Below, one piece after another: positions 53,901 to 64,000 of a DNA stretch of 64,000 nucleotides. A program made the position numbers and the translations under genes. Below the pieces are notes generated by a model that saw only the letters and a list, made by a program, of their open reading frames with translations, made no database searches and was not told where the DNA came from. The DNA is from Arctopsyche grandis (lineage: Eukaryota > Arthropoda > Insecta > Trichoptera > Hydropsychidae), in assembly GCF_051622035.1 (NCBI RefSeq), contig NC_135364.1:26838501-26902500 (forward strand), given 5' to 3'. Position 1 is the first letter of the stretch; each line of letters begins with the position of its first letter.

Positions 53901-54765
53901 AGGTCTGACCGCACTATACGATAACCGAGTGATCCAACACTTCAAAACAGTGTGCGACAATATTAGGTAAACCGCACTTAAACGACAGCGATGCGACACT
54001 GCAGCAAATTATCTCAATCATTCGTTCGATACCTCGGAGCAAAATGGACGAAACAGACGCTATTATAGTATTGTTACGTACGCCGCGGATTAAACGAATA
54101 GAATCCCAGAAACTATGTGACCGCTCAAGGGTTATCTGTTAACGGATTAACTAAGTGCTTGCACTTACTTCCAGAATTATATCTGGACTCTAAGTGCATT
54201 TAGGCTAAACAATGACCGTTATTAGTCCTTTCTCAGAATCGGTACGAGGAGACCCAATGTCGTGGGAATACATATCCGAATACGTGACTATACAACAGGT
54301 AAACAGATTAGACGTCCTGAGAGATCTACCCTTTATAAGGCGGTACGTAGGCGATATCAGGTCATTCTGGACTGAGCACTGTCAGTACGTAAATCTCCTG
54401 AATCATCAATAAATGCTGTGAAACGACTGTTGGCTTTTACTTGGATCCTCCACCCACCCCTACGCGACAGTATCTTTGATATGCGAGGAAGATGAACAAT
54501 CGAGAAAACCCTAAAGATTATGGCTACATGCTATTTCAAAGTCACGATATGAAGAAGGAGAATAATTGTCGCAAGGCAACCCCCCACTCAACGACACCTT
54601 GCGTCAAAGTTAGTCGAAAAGTCAACCTTGACGCAAGGTGTCGTTCTACATCATGCGACTGTCGCGCAGTGCGATATGTCTCATACAATTTCATACAAAC
54701 AATATTTGGTCGCGTACTGTTGTGAAGTGAAGGATCGTTCGGTTGTCGTATAGTGCGGTCAGACC
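53901..54765. mobile_element. TTAA-flanked element with terminal inverted repeats, hosting a solo LTR
   Basis: The ends aggtctgaccgcactatacg and cgtatagtgcggtcagacc are inverted, with TTAA at 53897-53900 and 54766-54769. Without the LTR at 54072-54469 it is about 465 bp. It has no ORF for a transposase. Confidence 0.78.
54072..54469 (+). mobile_element. Solo LTR, family A
   Basis: It starts tgttacgtac and ends cctacgcgaca, with target duplication gtat at 54068-54071 and 54470-54473. It carries the promoter-like ctttataaggcgg and a polyadenylation signal in catcaataaatg. It is homologous along its length to 26149-26540. Confidence 0.82.
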
Positions 54766-55066
54766 TTAAAACGCTGCAGAACAATAGATACTGAAAAACA
54801 ATCAAGCAGAACTGCGACACGCAGACGCTAAGAACATTCCACATACGCGAATGGGAAACGATTCGGAACATTCTTTGCACACGACTCCTAAGTGCAGCTG
54901 CACCACGCGACCTCCGGATAAGGACATTTGCGTACAGCGTATCGTATATAAACCATCGCACCAGCTCAAGACGCCAGAGTGAACATCAGGAGTTCAGCCA
55001 GCTCACTTCTCCGAAGTGAGCAACTAGCTCCTTCGCACATACAATAACTCTTGTATAAACTGACCA

Positions 55067-56035
55067 CATGCAGATGCCCTATATGCAGATGATACAGCTT
55101 GCTTCACAAGTAGCAAAAAACCAGACACTATTCTTAAAAATCTTGAATTTGCAATTAAAACAATGACTGAACACTTCACTAAGTGGAAAATTCAAATTAA
55201 TCAAACCAAAACAGACGTCATATTCTTGAGTGTTAGAAAGCATAAGCCAAGTTCAGATCTGAAAATCCCCTCTGGAGAAAGTCTGAAATGGCAGTCAGTA
55301 ATAAAATATTTAGGAGTAACGTTTGATAAAAGAATGAGATGGGCACCTCACATTAAGGCAGCGAAATGCAAGGCGATGCGGGGTATATCCTCAATATATC
55401 CTATATTTAATCGCCATAGTTCTTTATCAACTCTAAATAAAATAAAATTATATCGCGCGCTCATATTACCATTAACCTATGCTTCACCTGTATGGAATAA
55501 CGCCTCGAATACTAACCTTTCCAAGCTCCAAGTAATACAAAATAAATCCCTAAAAATAATTTATAATACACCCATATATACTAACCTGAAAAAACTGCAT
55601 ACCATATATAATATTCCGTTTGTTACAGAAATTACTAACAAACTAACCAGTAGATTCTATGACAGAATCACTAATAACCATACTAACACACTTGTGAAGT
55701 CTCGGTGATTACAATAAAATGTCTATACCCTTCAGGTATAAACACAGATTACCTAAACACAATGTGCTTTAGGTCATCGACTTTAGACAGTCTTTAATTA
55801 ATATTATGTATTAGATGTATTATGAACATTTATAAGGATTGTAAATAGGTTTTTGAGCTCTTTTTCCTATTATGCTTTAGATTAACATTAGAATAATATA
55901 AGACTGTGATTACTAACCAAATAAAATAAAATTGTAAATAGAAAATGATCAGTAGATCAGTAGCTATTAAAATAGATATAAGATGTATTGTGAACATAAT
56001 TTCGTAATAATAAAAAGCATTTAAAAATCAAAATC
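55067..56035 (+). mobile_element. 5'-truncated jockey copy
   Basis: A perfect 10-bp duplication aaactgacca flanks it at 55057-55066 and 56036-56045. It starts just before the RT motif ALYADDTACF, runs through the ORF2 C-terminus (one frameshift near KSR) and ends with the family 3' end. It is inserted in a degenerate LTR. Confidence 0.9.
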
Positions 56036-56226
56036 AAACTGACCATAAATAAAACGATCCTCTTACAAACACAACCGTGTTTTAATACCCTGGGCTACGG
56101 TCGACGCGCCTGCCCTGCCCTATAATTTATTTATTGAAATATTACTACGAATGCAGTTTAATTGAAATCGTTTATTGCTGAAAATACATATCAATAAAAA
56201 TATAATAAATTATTTTCTATTTAATA

Positions 56227-59200
56227 CTAAATCCGTTTTGATTTTTGAGATTTTCCTTCCTTGCCCTTTTCTCTTTTTCGTTTATTAATTGGGTTTCTCG
56301 GATCATATATGTCGTACCAATCGTCGCCTTTTGTAGATGCATCTTTGGCAAGAACTTGACCTTGATCTTCAAAACGCAAAGTATGGGCTAACCTAAAAAA
56401 AATATCATTTCATTTAGTTATATGCCTACATATATAACAATTGTGTATAAGAAACCTAGAAATTTACATACCATTCATCTTCCACAGCGACAGCAGTCTC
56501 TTCGTTACTTTTGGTCTCATCAGACTGCGGTTGCTCGCCATGTTTTTCTTTTACCGAAGATAATTTTTGTTTAAATTTGCTCAAAAGTGAAAGCGTAAAC
56601 TCTTCTCTATAAAAATAATATCAAATACAACCATTAAAAATTATACGATGAACCAATTCTCCAATTGCCCGATTTCTATTACGGCCATTTGAATGTACTT
56701 TTACAATAAGGATCCGAATTATACAAAAATATTTGTTAAACTGGCGCATCTGAGCATCGATTACACACTAAAGGCGAAAACACACTGAATAGTACGGAAC
56801 GTCACGTCCTTGGCTCTACGCCGTGACAGTGAGTGTTCTCCAAACCGAATTCGGGTGTAGTTTTATCATAAATAGGTTGTAGAAAACTGAATTAAAAAAA
56901 TAATAGCTTGTTTTGAAAAATTGTGGTACTCTTCTGACAAACTCGCTCAGAAACCATTTATAGGCCGAATTTTGTATTTTTGTTTCAAATCAGAGTCACT
57001 AATGAGATGTTCATAGTCACTTGCGCTTAAGCCTACTTGTTTAGCTGTCACGAAAAATGGATTCCAAACCCAGGAACCGTCCTTACTAGTTTTCGGAAAA
57101 TATTGCAAGAGATGTTTTCAAGTTATGTATGTAGGTGTTCTAAAAATAATTTGGAAACATCTTCATCTATTTTAAAATTGAATTCATTCAAACATTCATG
57201 TAAGGCAGGAAAACAATCAAAATTATTAGATTCAACTAATGAAATCCAAAATTGTATTTTTTTTTATCAAAATTTGCAATTTTATCTTTTGTTTTAAAAA
57301 TTTGTGGAATTTTTTTTAGTCACCAGTGCTAGCCTAAGCAAAATGCAATTTCTGCTGGTGGCTCTTGTAGCTAATTTCGAGATACGTGATAGAACACCTT
57401 TCATCTTTCCTACCATTGCTCGAGCGCCATCTGTACAAATATCAATATACTTCTCCCAACCTATCTCTTGATTTGTAATGTAATCATTAATACAGTTGAA
57501 TATATCTTCTTCTGTAGTTTGTCCATATAAATTTGCGCATATGAGTAAATCTTCTTCCATACTTTTATCATATGTGAAAAGAAGAAATACTAGTACTACA
57601 GCTAGTCCTGCGACATCATCACTCGCCTTTTAATATGAAGTACCAGTTGCAGTGTATAAAACCTTTCGAAATTGTCGCGGAACACCTATTCAGGTTCAGC
57701 GGAACATAGTTTGGGAAACCCTGAACTAGTATATAAACCAGTGCATCATCCCCGGATTCCAGTCTTGCCGTGAACCACTTCAAGTCTCTCGGCAAGATAG
57801 ACAATCCCCTGATCAATTCCCTCATTGTGACCAAACTCACGTCCAATCTAAGACCAATCATATTGGTATAGGCTAAAACTAGTAGTTAGTCAAATTTAAT
57901 CAGAAAACCACCACCAAACGGTCCCAAACCTGTTAACCACCCACTAACACACTAACCCAGACAACATCCCACAGATGATGCACTAATTTTGCTTAGTGTT
58001 GCAGACTAAAATAGGAAAAAAAAAATACCACAAGCGAGCAGCTGCCAGCCCGCACCACAACATCAACGCGAACTGGATCAGATACAATACGATAGATCGA
58101 TAGGCATGGAGTGAATTCCAAGGAACTATCTTTAAAATATTAACCACTACTACCGGATTCCAGTGAGCTTCAAGAGCTCAGTTTGCCCACTCCTCCGAAG
58201 CTGAGGATCTACCTCCTTCACCGTACATACAAACACACCTGTATTAACTGAGCAATAAAGATCCTCTTTCAAACACACACGTGATTCTATAGACCGGGAC
58301 ACGGTCAACATACCTTCCCTGCCTACACGTTTAAGATTTATATCTATATTGTTTGATGTAACGTCAATAACTGCTAAAACTGTTTGCGACACATATAGGC
58401 CATTCATGTAACTGCCGTGTATTTGTGTTTTAATGTAAGTGTGTCTACTCGATGCTTAGATGCGCCCATATAATCAATAAGTACCAAAATAGATTCATTA
58501 ATGTGCTACTGTCAAAATACATATTGGATCTTTTATGCAGAACTATAGATATGTTACCGAGAGTTGGCGCGAATTAATGCGCTTGTGTTGTGTCGGCGAA
58601 TAGGTGTATAGCATGCTGACACATTGCATTCAATAATAATAAAATCTGACAAGATGAGTGGATGGCGGAAAGTCAATCATATAAAGTTACTAGCTATCAA
58701 ACGTCATCGTCCCCAAAAATTACGCAAATTTAGACGTGCTTATTACGATTATTTTTTACCATCGAACTATCAGAATCGATTCAAATTTCCATCGTTGACC
58801 AAACCGCGCAAAATGACAATGTTTCAAAACGATCGGAAGACTGTAGGAATAGATACTGAATCGTTAGCGAAGTGAAATATAAATAATTGTAATAAAAAGA
58901 TGCTCTGTCCCTTTCGCGCGCTTCTGTGTTGGTATGAGAACGCGCCAACTCTCAGTAACACCCCTTTACGTTCTTTTGTTAATACATATTACATTATCAA
59001 ATAATTAAATAATGATAAAAAAAAACAAATTCAGTTTATTCATTTGTTTCTTGTGAATATAAAAAAATAATTAATACATTAGAAACTTTGGTAATTATAT
59101 AATAAAATATAATATATGTATGTAAATATAAAAATATATGTATAATATAAAAACATAATAATAGGACTTATATTAATTAGCTAAATACATAAATACCATA

Positions 59201-62200
59201 ACAAATTTGTACTTCAATTAAAGTTTAATATTTATTTCAAAATATTTACATATAAATGATGCGAAATTTGAGAAAAAATAATAAAATCATTTATTTTAAT
59301 TGCAATACATGCAAATTTAAAATTAATCAATGACATGGTTCGATGCAGTTTTGAGACAAAATGAAATAAGAATGTACAAAAAAAATAATAACTATAATAC
59401 TATATCACTGACATCATCGGAATCGTGCACGATGGCTTCGTCCCACGGTCCGTATATATTATCCTTATACTTCTGCCACCGGACGAACAGGAACGGACAA
59501 TAAATATTCAAAAACAATACGGACAACACAAAAAAATGAAACAGAGTCCTCGAGATGTTCCAGAGAAACGTCAACATCACTAATACGGTCGCACTGAACA
59601 CAAAGACGAAATAATTACTATTCCATATCAGTTTTATGAGAATAGGAGACAGGACGAAAGCCTGAATGGCGACAGTGATCAGAACGAAAGCACAAAACGA
59701 CGTGGAAAGCCGCGAGGCCAAACAAATCGAACCAAAGATGGCCGAATTGATAGACAACGAGTTCGACACCACAGCCACTGATATTCCATAGTCGGAAAAT
59801 ATCAAATGGATGATCATCATGAAGATGGTCGTTGCGAATATCGTATCCGTACTGACTGTGTCGGTGAGCGTGTGCAGAATCGGCGAAAACAAATACCCGA
59901 AGAATAGATATATCAATACAGTTTTTAAATCGTTGAATACGCGTGCAGTCGAAGAGTTGCATATCGACCGTCTGTTTGGTTGGTTATTTCTATCCAAATA
60001 AATATGATTTTCCCTTTTCTTTATCGATTTTCTCACACTCTTTTCCATGTTTATTTTAAATATATGATCTATATAATCTTCGTCTATGCTTTTCTTTCCC
60101 GAAGGATTCGATTTCCTTTTCTTGTACTGATGTTCCTCATCACCGTGCGAAATGCTGGATCTTTCGCCGCCGTCTCTCGTCTTTGTATTATCTACCAAAA
60201 GGTATAAGACGTATCCGAGCAGGGTGAATATCGAGGATGTGCCGAAGACGAACTCCGGAGTGATCCACTCGTTGTACATGTACGTGAAAACTATGGAAAA
60301 TATCACACAGGTACTCAACTTCTGAGTCACTCGACACGATCCAAAAACACTTTCACCGTATGTTATGTCAGAAATGTTAATGTTTGTTTTCATTTCTTCT
60401 AAAAATTTAGTATCCGTATAGTTGTCCGGATACACGCCGGTGTTTTCATACAATTTTTTAACCCATGGTATTTTGTTCCGTATTTCTCTGCAACATATTT
60501 ACAATATGTATGTAATACAGTGTTTTTTTTTCTTTTTTAATTCATTTTTTACATTTCAAAAACTGGATTTGAATTAAACTTCTTAGTAAAAGTAATTATG
60601 TTGCAAAAATATGCGTAATTTGTTCAACAAAATAGCGTCACCGAAAATTAGTACATGTATGTATTACAAATAGTTAATTACACTGAGCAACAAAAAATCA
60701 TGCTATTTACTTACCGGAGCGGAGACTAATCAATCTTTACTAAGTTTGACTCACTAAATTTGAATATGACAATATTTTTTCGTTTAAAAGGTATAAGCGC
60801 ATAAAAATTTGTGCAATTTTTACAGATTCTTGGCTTTTGGAGTCATTAATTCAAAATCTAGTATTGCTGTGCCAAAAGTAAGTATTGGAATCAATAGTCA
60901 GATGTTTATTCTCTAGATTGCAAATTTTGTTCCTTTAGTATACGTATAATTAATTATTTAGCGAATTTTAAAAGTCTAAGTTTCTCTAATTTTTCACTTT
61001 ATCACATTTATAAGGATTAGTTTATGTCAATATTTTGTTGTTGTATCGAAATGTACTTATTTTAACGGTAAATGATTATAAATTGAGTTTAAAAATGCAC
61101 ACAAATGTATGATACAAGAGCGAGATGAATAATTGAGAGCGCATCACTCCATCTCACTCGCTCACGCTCTTATTAACGAAGGATGAGCCTAGAAAATTTC
61201 ATATCGTAATTTAAAATCATTTACCGCTCGAATTAGTACGTTAAGACAAAATAAAAAAATATTGAGATTGAAAACCAACCTTTATAAACGTGGTTAAGTG
61301 AAAAATTAGCTCATAATTAGAGACCGGAATCTGAAGGGGCTGTTTATTGTTCAAAGATTGTAAATGCATTGTTAAAGGTTTGCCGAACCTTTTTTACAAA
61401 GGATTTACAACAATGGAAAAATAGGCGGCGCGTTTCCGGCCCCTTCAGATTCCGACCTCTACTCATAATATTACATAAAAAAATGTATAAAAAGCATGTT
61501 TTTGATTTTTTTTAAATTCGCTACATATTTCAAAGCAATAAAAAATCCAAATCAATGAAAATTGATTCCAATACTCATAAGAATTGCTCATTTTTTTAAA
61601 CGCTCATATCTCTTAACGAGAGAAAGCCAATAAAAATCATTATCATATTAGAATTTAGTGGGTAAAACTTATTGTAAGTAAATGTTGATTTATAAATATT
61701 GTTTCCGCTCTGGTAATTTTTTTGTTGTTGCTGTGTTATTTTAATACAACGAGCAATAATCGACTACAAATCTAAAACAATATTAAAACACTCACCGCGA
61801 TGATCCTTTCTTGGGTAGTTTACTCATCTGTTCTTTGTACTTGAGCTGTTCATCTTCATATTGTTTCATCATTTCATTAGTATCACTTCCTGTTTTTTCA
61901 ACAGTTTTTTCTTCACTTTCAACAGCTAATTTATTATTTGCACCGGACATTTCTTTTTTCAGGTCCCGTATTTGTCCTCGAATCTCTTCCCTAAATATAA
62001 AAATAAAATAATTCAACAATAACATCTTCATTATAACGATATTATCAATCAAACAGACTTACGCAAGTTTCTTCCTTGCTTCTTTTTTATCTTTCCCCAA
62101 GTAATATTGTTCAATTTCCTCATCACTGTTTGCATTATCGACTTCAACTTTTGCAACATCTTTTTTTTTCGACTGTAATTTATCTCTAATATTAACTACC

Positions 62201-64000
62201 GCTGTTTGTACTTCTTCTTCATTTTTTGTCTCGTGTGTAGGCGACGAATCTAATTTACTATCTACATCTGCATAAAAATTCAATACGATCGAATCAATCA
62301 GAAGATATACATATGTAGAAGCAAAAATTATAAAATTAAACTATACCTATTGCAGTAAGCTTGCTAAGTTTAGGATCATCCAATAAATCATGCGTAGACT
62401 TGGGCTTCCCTCGGAATTCACTAGTTTGACCTTCATCTTCTTCAGCTTCCATTCCGAATGACAACAAACCAAAATTTCTGTGAAATTCAATACAAAAGAT
62501 AAATCAATGAGACTACTTTAGGTTTGAATGCTTCAATAATAACCTCCCTAAAGTACTATGCAATGCTTCATGTCTCTTGTTTGCAGACGACGTTAAATTA
62601 TTCTTTGCTGTCAAGGACGAGAGGCAAGCCTCTCTCCTACAAGCGAATATTAACGCTGTTTTAGAGTTCAGTTCCAGTTTAGGGCTTGAACTGAATACTA
62701 GTAAATGTGGCATTATGAGTTATGGACGTGCGAATTCGCTTTATTGTCACGGATATTCCATTGGATCCGTATTGTTGAAGCGTGTGGAATCTATGGTCGA
62801 CTTGGGTATCACTTTTGATCCTCAATTCACCTTTCACAACCACATCAAGACAGTCGCTGACGTTTCCTTTCGTCGACTTGGATTTGTCTTGAGATATGCT
62901 AGGTTATTCTCCAACCCCTTGTCTTCCCGCTTGCTTTTCAACTCGCTTGTTAGAAGTAAGCTAGAGTATAATGCGATTGTGTGGAATCCGCATGAAGCAA
63001 ACTACTCTCTTATTATCGAAAAAGTGCAAAAAGCATTTCTTCGTTTTCTATATAAGAAAGAGTTTGGGTATTACCCATATCTCTATCCTACTCCTTTCCT
63101 TTTGGGCATGCTTGGGTATAATTCCCTTGAACTTCGGAGTAACTTCTCTTTAATTCGTTTCGTTCTCCAGCTACTGCGTGGTAATACGTCATGCCCGTTG
63201 TTGCTGGAACAGTTGGGACTTTATGTACCTAATAATTATGTGCGTGGTAGATATCATCATTTAATGGTTGTACCTCCTGCTCACACAGTTCTTTTCGAAG
63301 AGCTATTCGACTTCTCAATTAAATCGTTGCTGCCGTCCCCGAATGCGATATTTTCCACCTCGGTGAGCGTAGATTATCGGATATTATTTTAACATATTTA
63401 TCTGGTAACCTGCGCTCATCGTTACTTTCTCAATTTGAATGTGATGTATGAGTGGAATCTTAATCTACTCTCTTCCATTTGGGCCTCGCTGTGATTTTAT
63501 TTTTTATTCATATTTTGTTTTATTTTATTTTACTTTTTCTTTCTCCTTTGTACATTTTTATGTACTATTTTAATTTTGTTCAATGTTAACAAAGAATGGG
63601 ATTTATGGATTTTATTTTTGATTTTTACACTTTTGTTCATTTTTTTTCTTCTGATCTATTATTTTCCTTTTGTTACTTTTTTTTATTATTATTTTATTTT
63701 ACCATGATTTCTGCTTTTTACTAATTTTACTTGTTTTTATATATTCATTAAATGTAGGCCATTGTGGCGCATTAGGTTCATCCTGTAATGCCACAATGGT
63801 CCAAAACTATTAATAAATAAATATTTGAATGCATCTGCAACTTACTTAACGCCTTTTTCTTTTTTCTTCTTCTTTTCAGGTAATTCTTCCTTTTTTTCTA
63901 CAACTCTAGGGACAATATCTTCAAAAGGATTGACTAAAATTTGACATCCAGTAATTTTATGTGGATATAAAGGTCGTTCATCGTGATCTGTTTCTCCTTC
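56227..64000 (-). CDS. CWC27: CWC27 spliceosome-associated cyclophilin, C-terminal portion (gene runs off the window end)
   Basis: Six exons on the minus strand: beyond 64000 to 63846, 62477-62347, 62267-62063, 61990-61796, 56606-56472 and 56392-56227. Family blocks are clear: HDERPLYPHKITGCQILVNP in the first, NFGLLSFGMEAEEDE and KSTHDLLDDPKLSKL in the second, a Lys/Glu-rich coiled segment, LPKKGSSR joined to EEFTLSLLSKFKQKL, and the end LRFEDQGQVLAKDAS ... DDWYDIYDPRNPINKRKRE with stop TAG. The N-terminal peptidyl-prolyl isomerase domain is outside the window. CWC27 is a component of activated spliceosomes (known). Intron 61795-56607 is 5.2 kb and contains PIGC, a small plus-strand ORF and transposon remains. 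The intron between 63846 and 62477 holds a LINE-A copy. Confidence 0.92.
56930..57640 (-). pseudogene. hAT transposase remnant (ZBED5/SCAND3-like)
   Basis: The minus-strand translation reads ASDDVAGLAVVLVFLLFTYD, then MEEDLLICANLYGQTTEEDI and WEKYIDICTDGARAMVGKMK, the RNase H-like block of ZBED5-type hAT transposases (TDGA motif). Further down, FWISLVESNNFDCFPALHEC and WNPFFVTAKQVG continue the fold. Stops and frame breaks make it non-functional. It is in the large CWC27 intron. Confidence 0.75.
58100..58327 (+). mobile_element. Family B LTR 3' portion
   Basis: It shares ctccttcaccgtacatacaa, an aataaagatcctctttcaaa tract and the end gacacggtcaacataccttc...ccctgcctaca with the other two family B copies. 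The left boundary is not defined; similar sequence may start near 57645. Confidence 0.55.
58553..58962. mobile_element. Candidate 410-bp element with ~20-bp terminal inverted repeats
   Basis: The left end tgttaccgagagttggcgcg and the right end cgcgccaactctcagtaaca are inverted copies with one mismatch. I could not find an exact target-site duplication. The small basic ORF fills most of the interior. Confidence 0.5.
58654..58875 (+). CDS. Small basic ORF, product unknown, inside a short terminal-inverted-repeat segment
   Basis: An ATG (MSGWRKVNHIKLLAIKRHRP...) opens 73 residues rich in Lys and Arg, then a stop TGA. It is intronless and antisense to CWC27. I do not recognise it. It has no signal peptide or hydrophobic segment. 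It lies between inverted copies of gttaccgagagttggcgcg (58553) and cgcgccaactctcagtaac (58942), so it may be carried by a transposable unit or be a chance ORF. An in-frame upstream ATG at 58624 would add ten residues. Confidence 0.4.
   Translation: MSGWRKVNHIKLLAIKRHRPQKLRKFRRAYYDYFLPSNYQNRFKFPSLTKPRKMTMFQNDRKTVGIDTESLAK
59392..60487 (-). CDS. PIGC: Phosphatidylinositol N-acetylglucosaminyltransferase subunit C (PIG-C), nested in CWC27
   Basis: About 364 residues on the minus strand of a multi-span ER membrane protein that is part of the GPI-GlcNAc transferase, first step of GPI-anchor synthesis. Matching blocks: KKLYENTGVYPDNYTDTKFL, SPILHTLTDTVSTDTIFATT, LIFSDYGISVAVVSNSLSIN, AIFGSICLASRLSTSFCAFV, and a C-terminal KDNIYGPWDEAI. 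Several hydrophobic helices are visible. An acceptor (tatgttgcag) precedes 60487 and no in-frame ATG follows before YENTG, so a short first coding exon lies upstream and was not found. The cytosolic loop after the second helix (DNTKTRDGG to RRSICNSS) is about 75 residues longer than in human PIGC and strongly charged. The gene is on the same strand as CWC27 and lies wholly in its intron. Confidence 0.9.
60488..61795 (-). other. CWC27 intron upstream of PIGC
   Basis: It should contain the missing PIGC first exon and promoter. I could not identify an ATG exon with the required phase. Confidence 0.4.
62532..63823 (+). mobile_element. LINE-A: 5'-truncated non-LTR element in a CWC27 intron
   Basis: A 9-bp duplication tttgaatgc flanks it at 62523-62531 and 63824-63832. 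The ORF to 63392 starts at the RT catalytic motif LLFADDVKLF and continues with LELNTSKCGIMSYGR and SKLEYNAIVWNPHEANYSLI. The 3' end is a hairpin (about 63757-63803) followed by taataaataaat. The element is inserted antisense to CWC27. Confidence 0.88.

Larger units (their letters stand above)
53839..56124 (+). mobile_element. Degenerate family B LTR with nested insertions
   Basis: The possible ends tgtagaaataaa and ctgccctata are flanked by attt at 53835-53838 and 56125-56128. Internal tracts (cttcgcacatacaataactc; ccctgggctacggtcgacgc) match the family B LTR at 39.7 kb. Inside lie the TTAA element, a solo LTR-A in that element, and the jockey copy. Confidence 0.6.

Noticed and set aside
53901-54765. 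Autonomous piggyBac transposon
   Set aside because: Apart from the solo LTR the interior is under 500 bp and codes for nothing recognisable.
57619-57861. 80-residue minus-strand ORF (MIGLRLDVSLVTMRELIRG...)
   Set aside because: No similarity recognised; it lies in the region next to the family B LTR remains and is probably repeat sequence.

Overview
The window is AT-rich nuclear DNA of an insect: spliced genes with short GT-AG introns, a Dscam-family receptor, jockey-type retroposons, and repeats typical of arthropod genomes. A complete UHRF1 gene argues against Drosophila and other flies, which are generally described as lacking it. The order cannot be fixed from the sequence alone.

Layout. 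1-17.4 kb holds no host exon that I can support. It is repeats: an intact jockey element (1950-6264), hAT-type MITEs, a foldback element, tRNA-derived SINEs and a decayed tandem repeat. It may be an intron of the next gene. 17.4-32.6 kb (+) is the 3' two thirds of a Dscam-like adhesion receptor, Ig5 to the C-terminus in 26 exons. 36.9-39.3 kb (-) is WDR48, the WD40 activator of USP1/USP12/USP46. 44.5-53.0 kb (+) is UHRF1 in 16 exons (ubiquitin-like, tandem Tudor, PHD, SRA, RING). 56.2 to beyond 64.0 kb (-) is the C-terminal part of CWC27, a spliceosomal cyclophilin. One 5.2-kb CWC27 intron contains PIGC (-), a small unidentified ORF (+) and transposon remains.

The four recognisable gene families have unrelated jobs: cell-surface adhesion, deubiquitinase control, maintenance DNA methylation with histone ubiquitination, and splicing or GPI-anchor synthesis. 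They are neighbours, not a pathway.

The most distinctive content is the mobile DNA. Many insertions can be delimited by exact target-site duplications, several are nested, and some have an internal 'empty site' that proves the boundary. The best signals for follow-up are: (1) a 3'-terminal RNA hairpin shared by two LINE families and a tRNA-derived SINE, with stem bases that change in a compensatory way; (2) a PIP-box-like motif inside an unusual insertion in the UHRF1 tandem Tudor domain; (3) a composite jockey insertion that carries a pogo/Tigger transposase fragment between one pair of target-site duplications; (4) a two-subfamily hAT MITE group with different termini but shared interiors.
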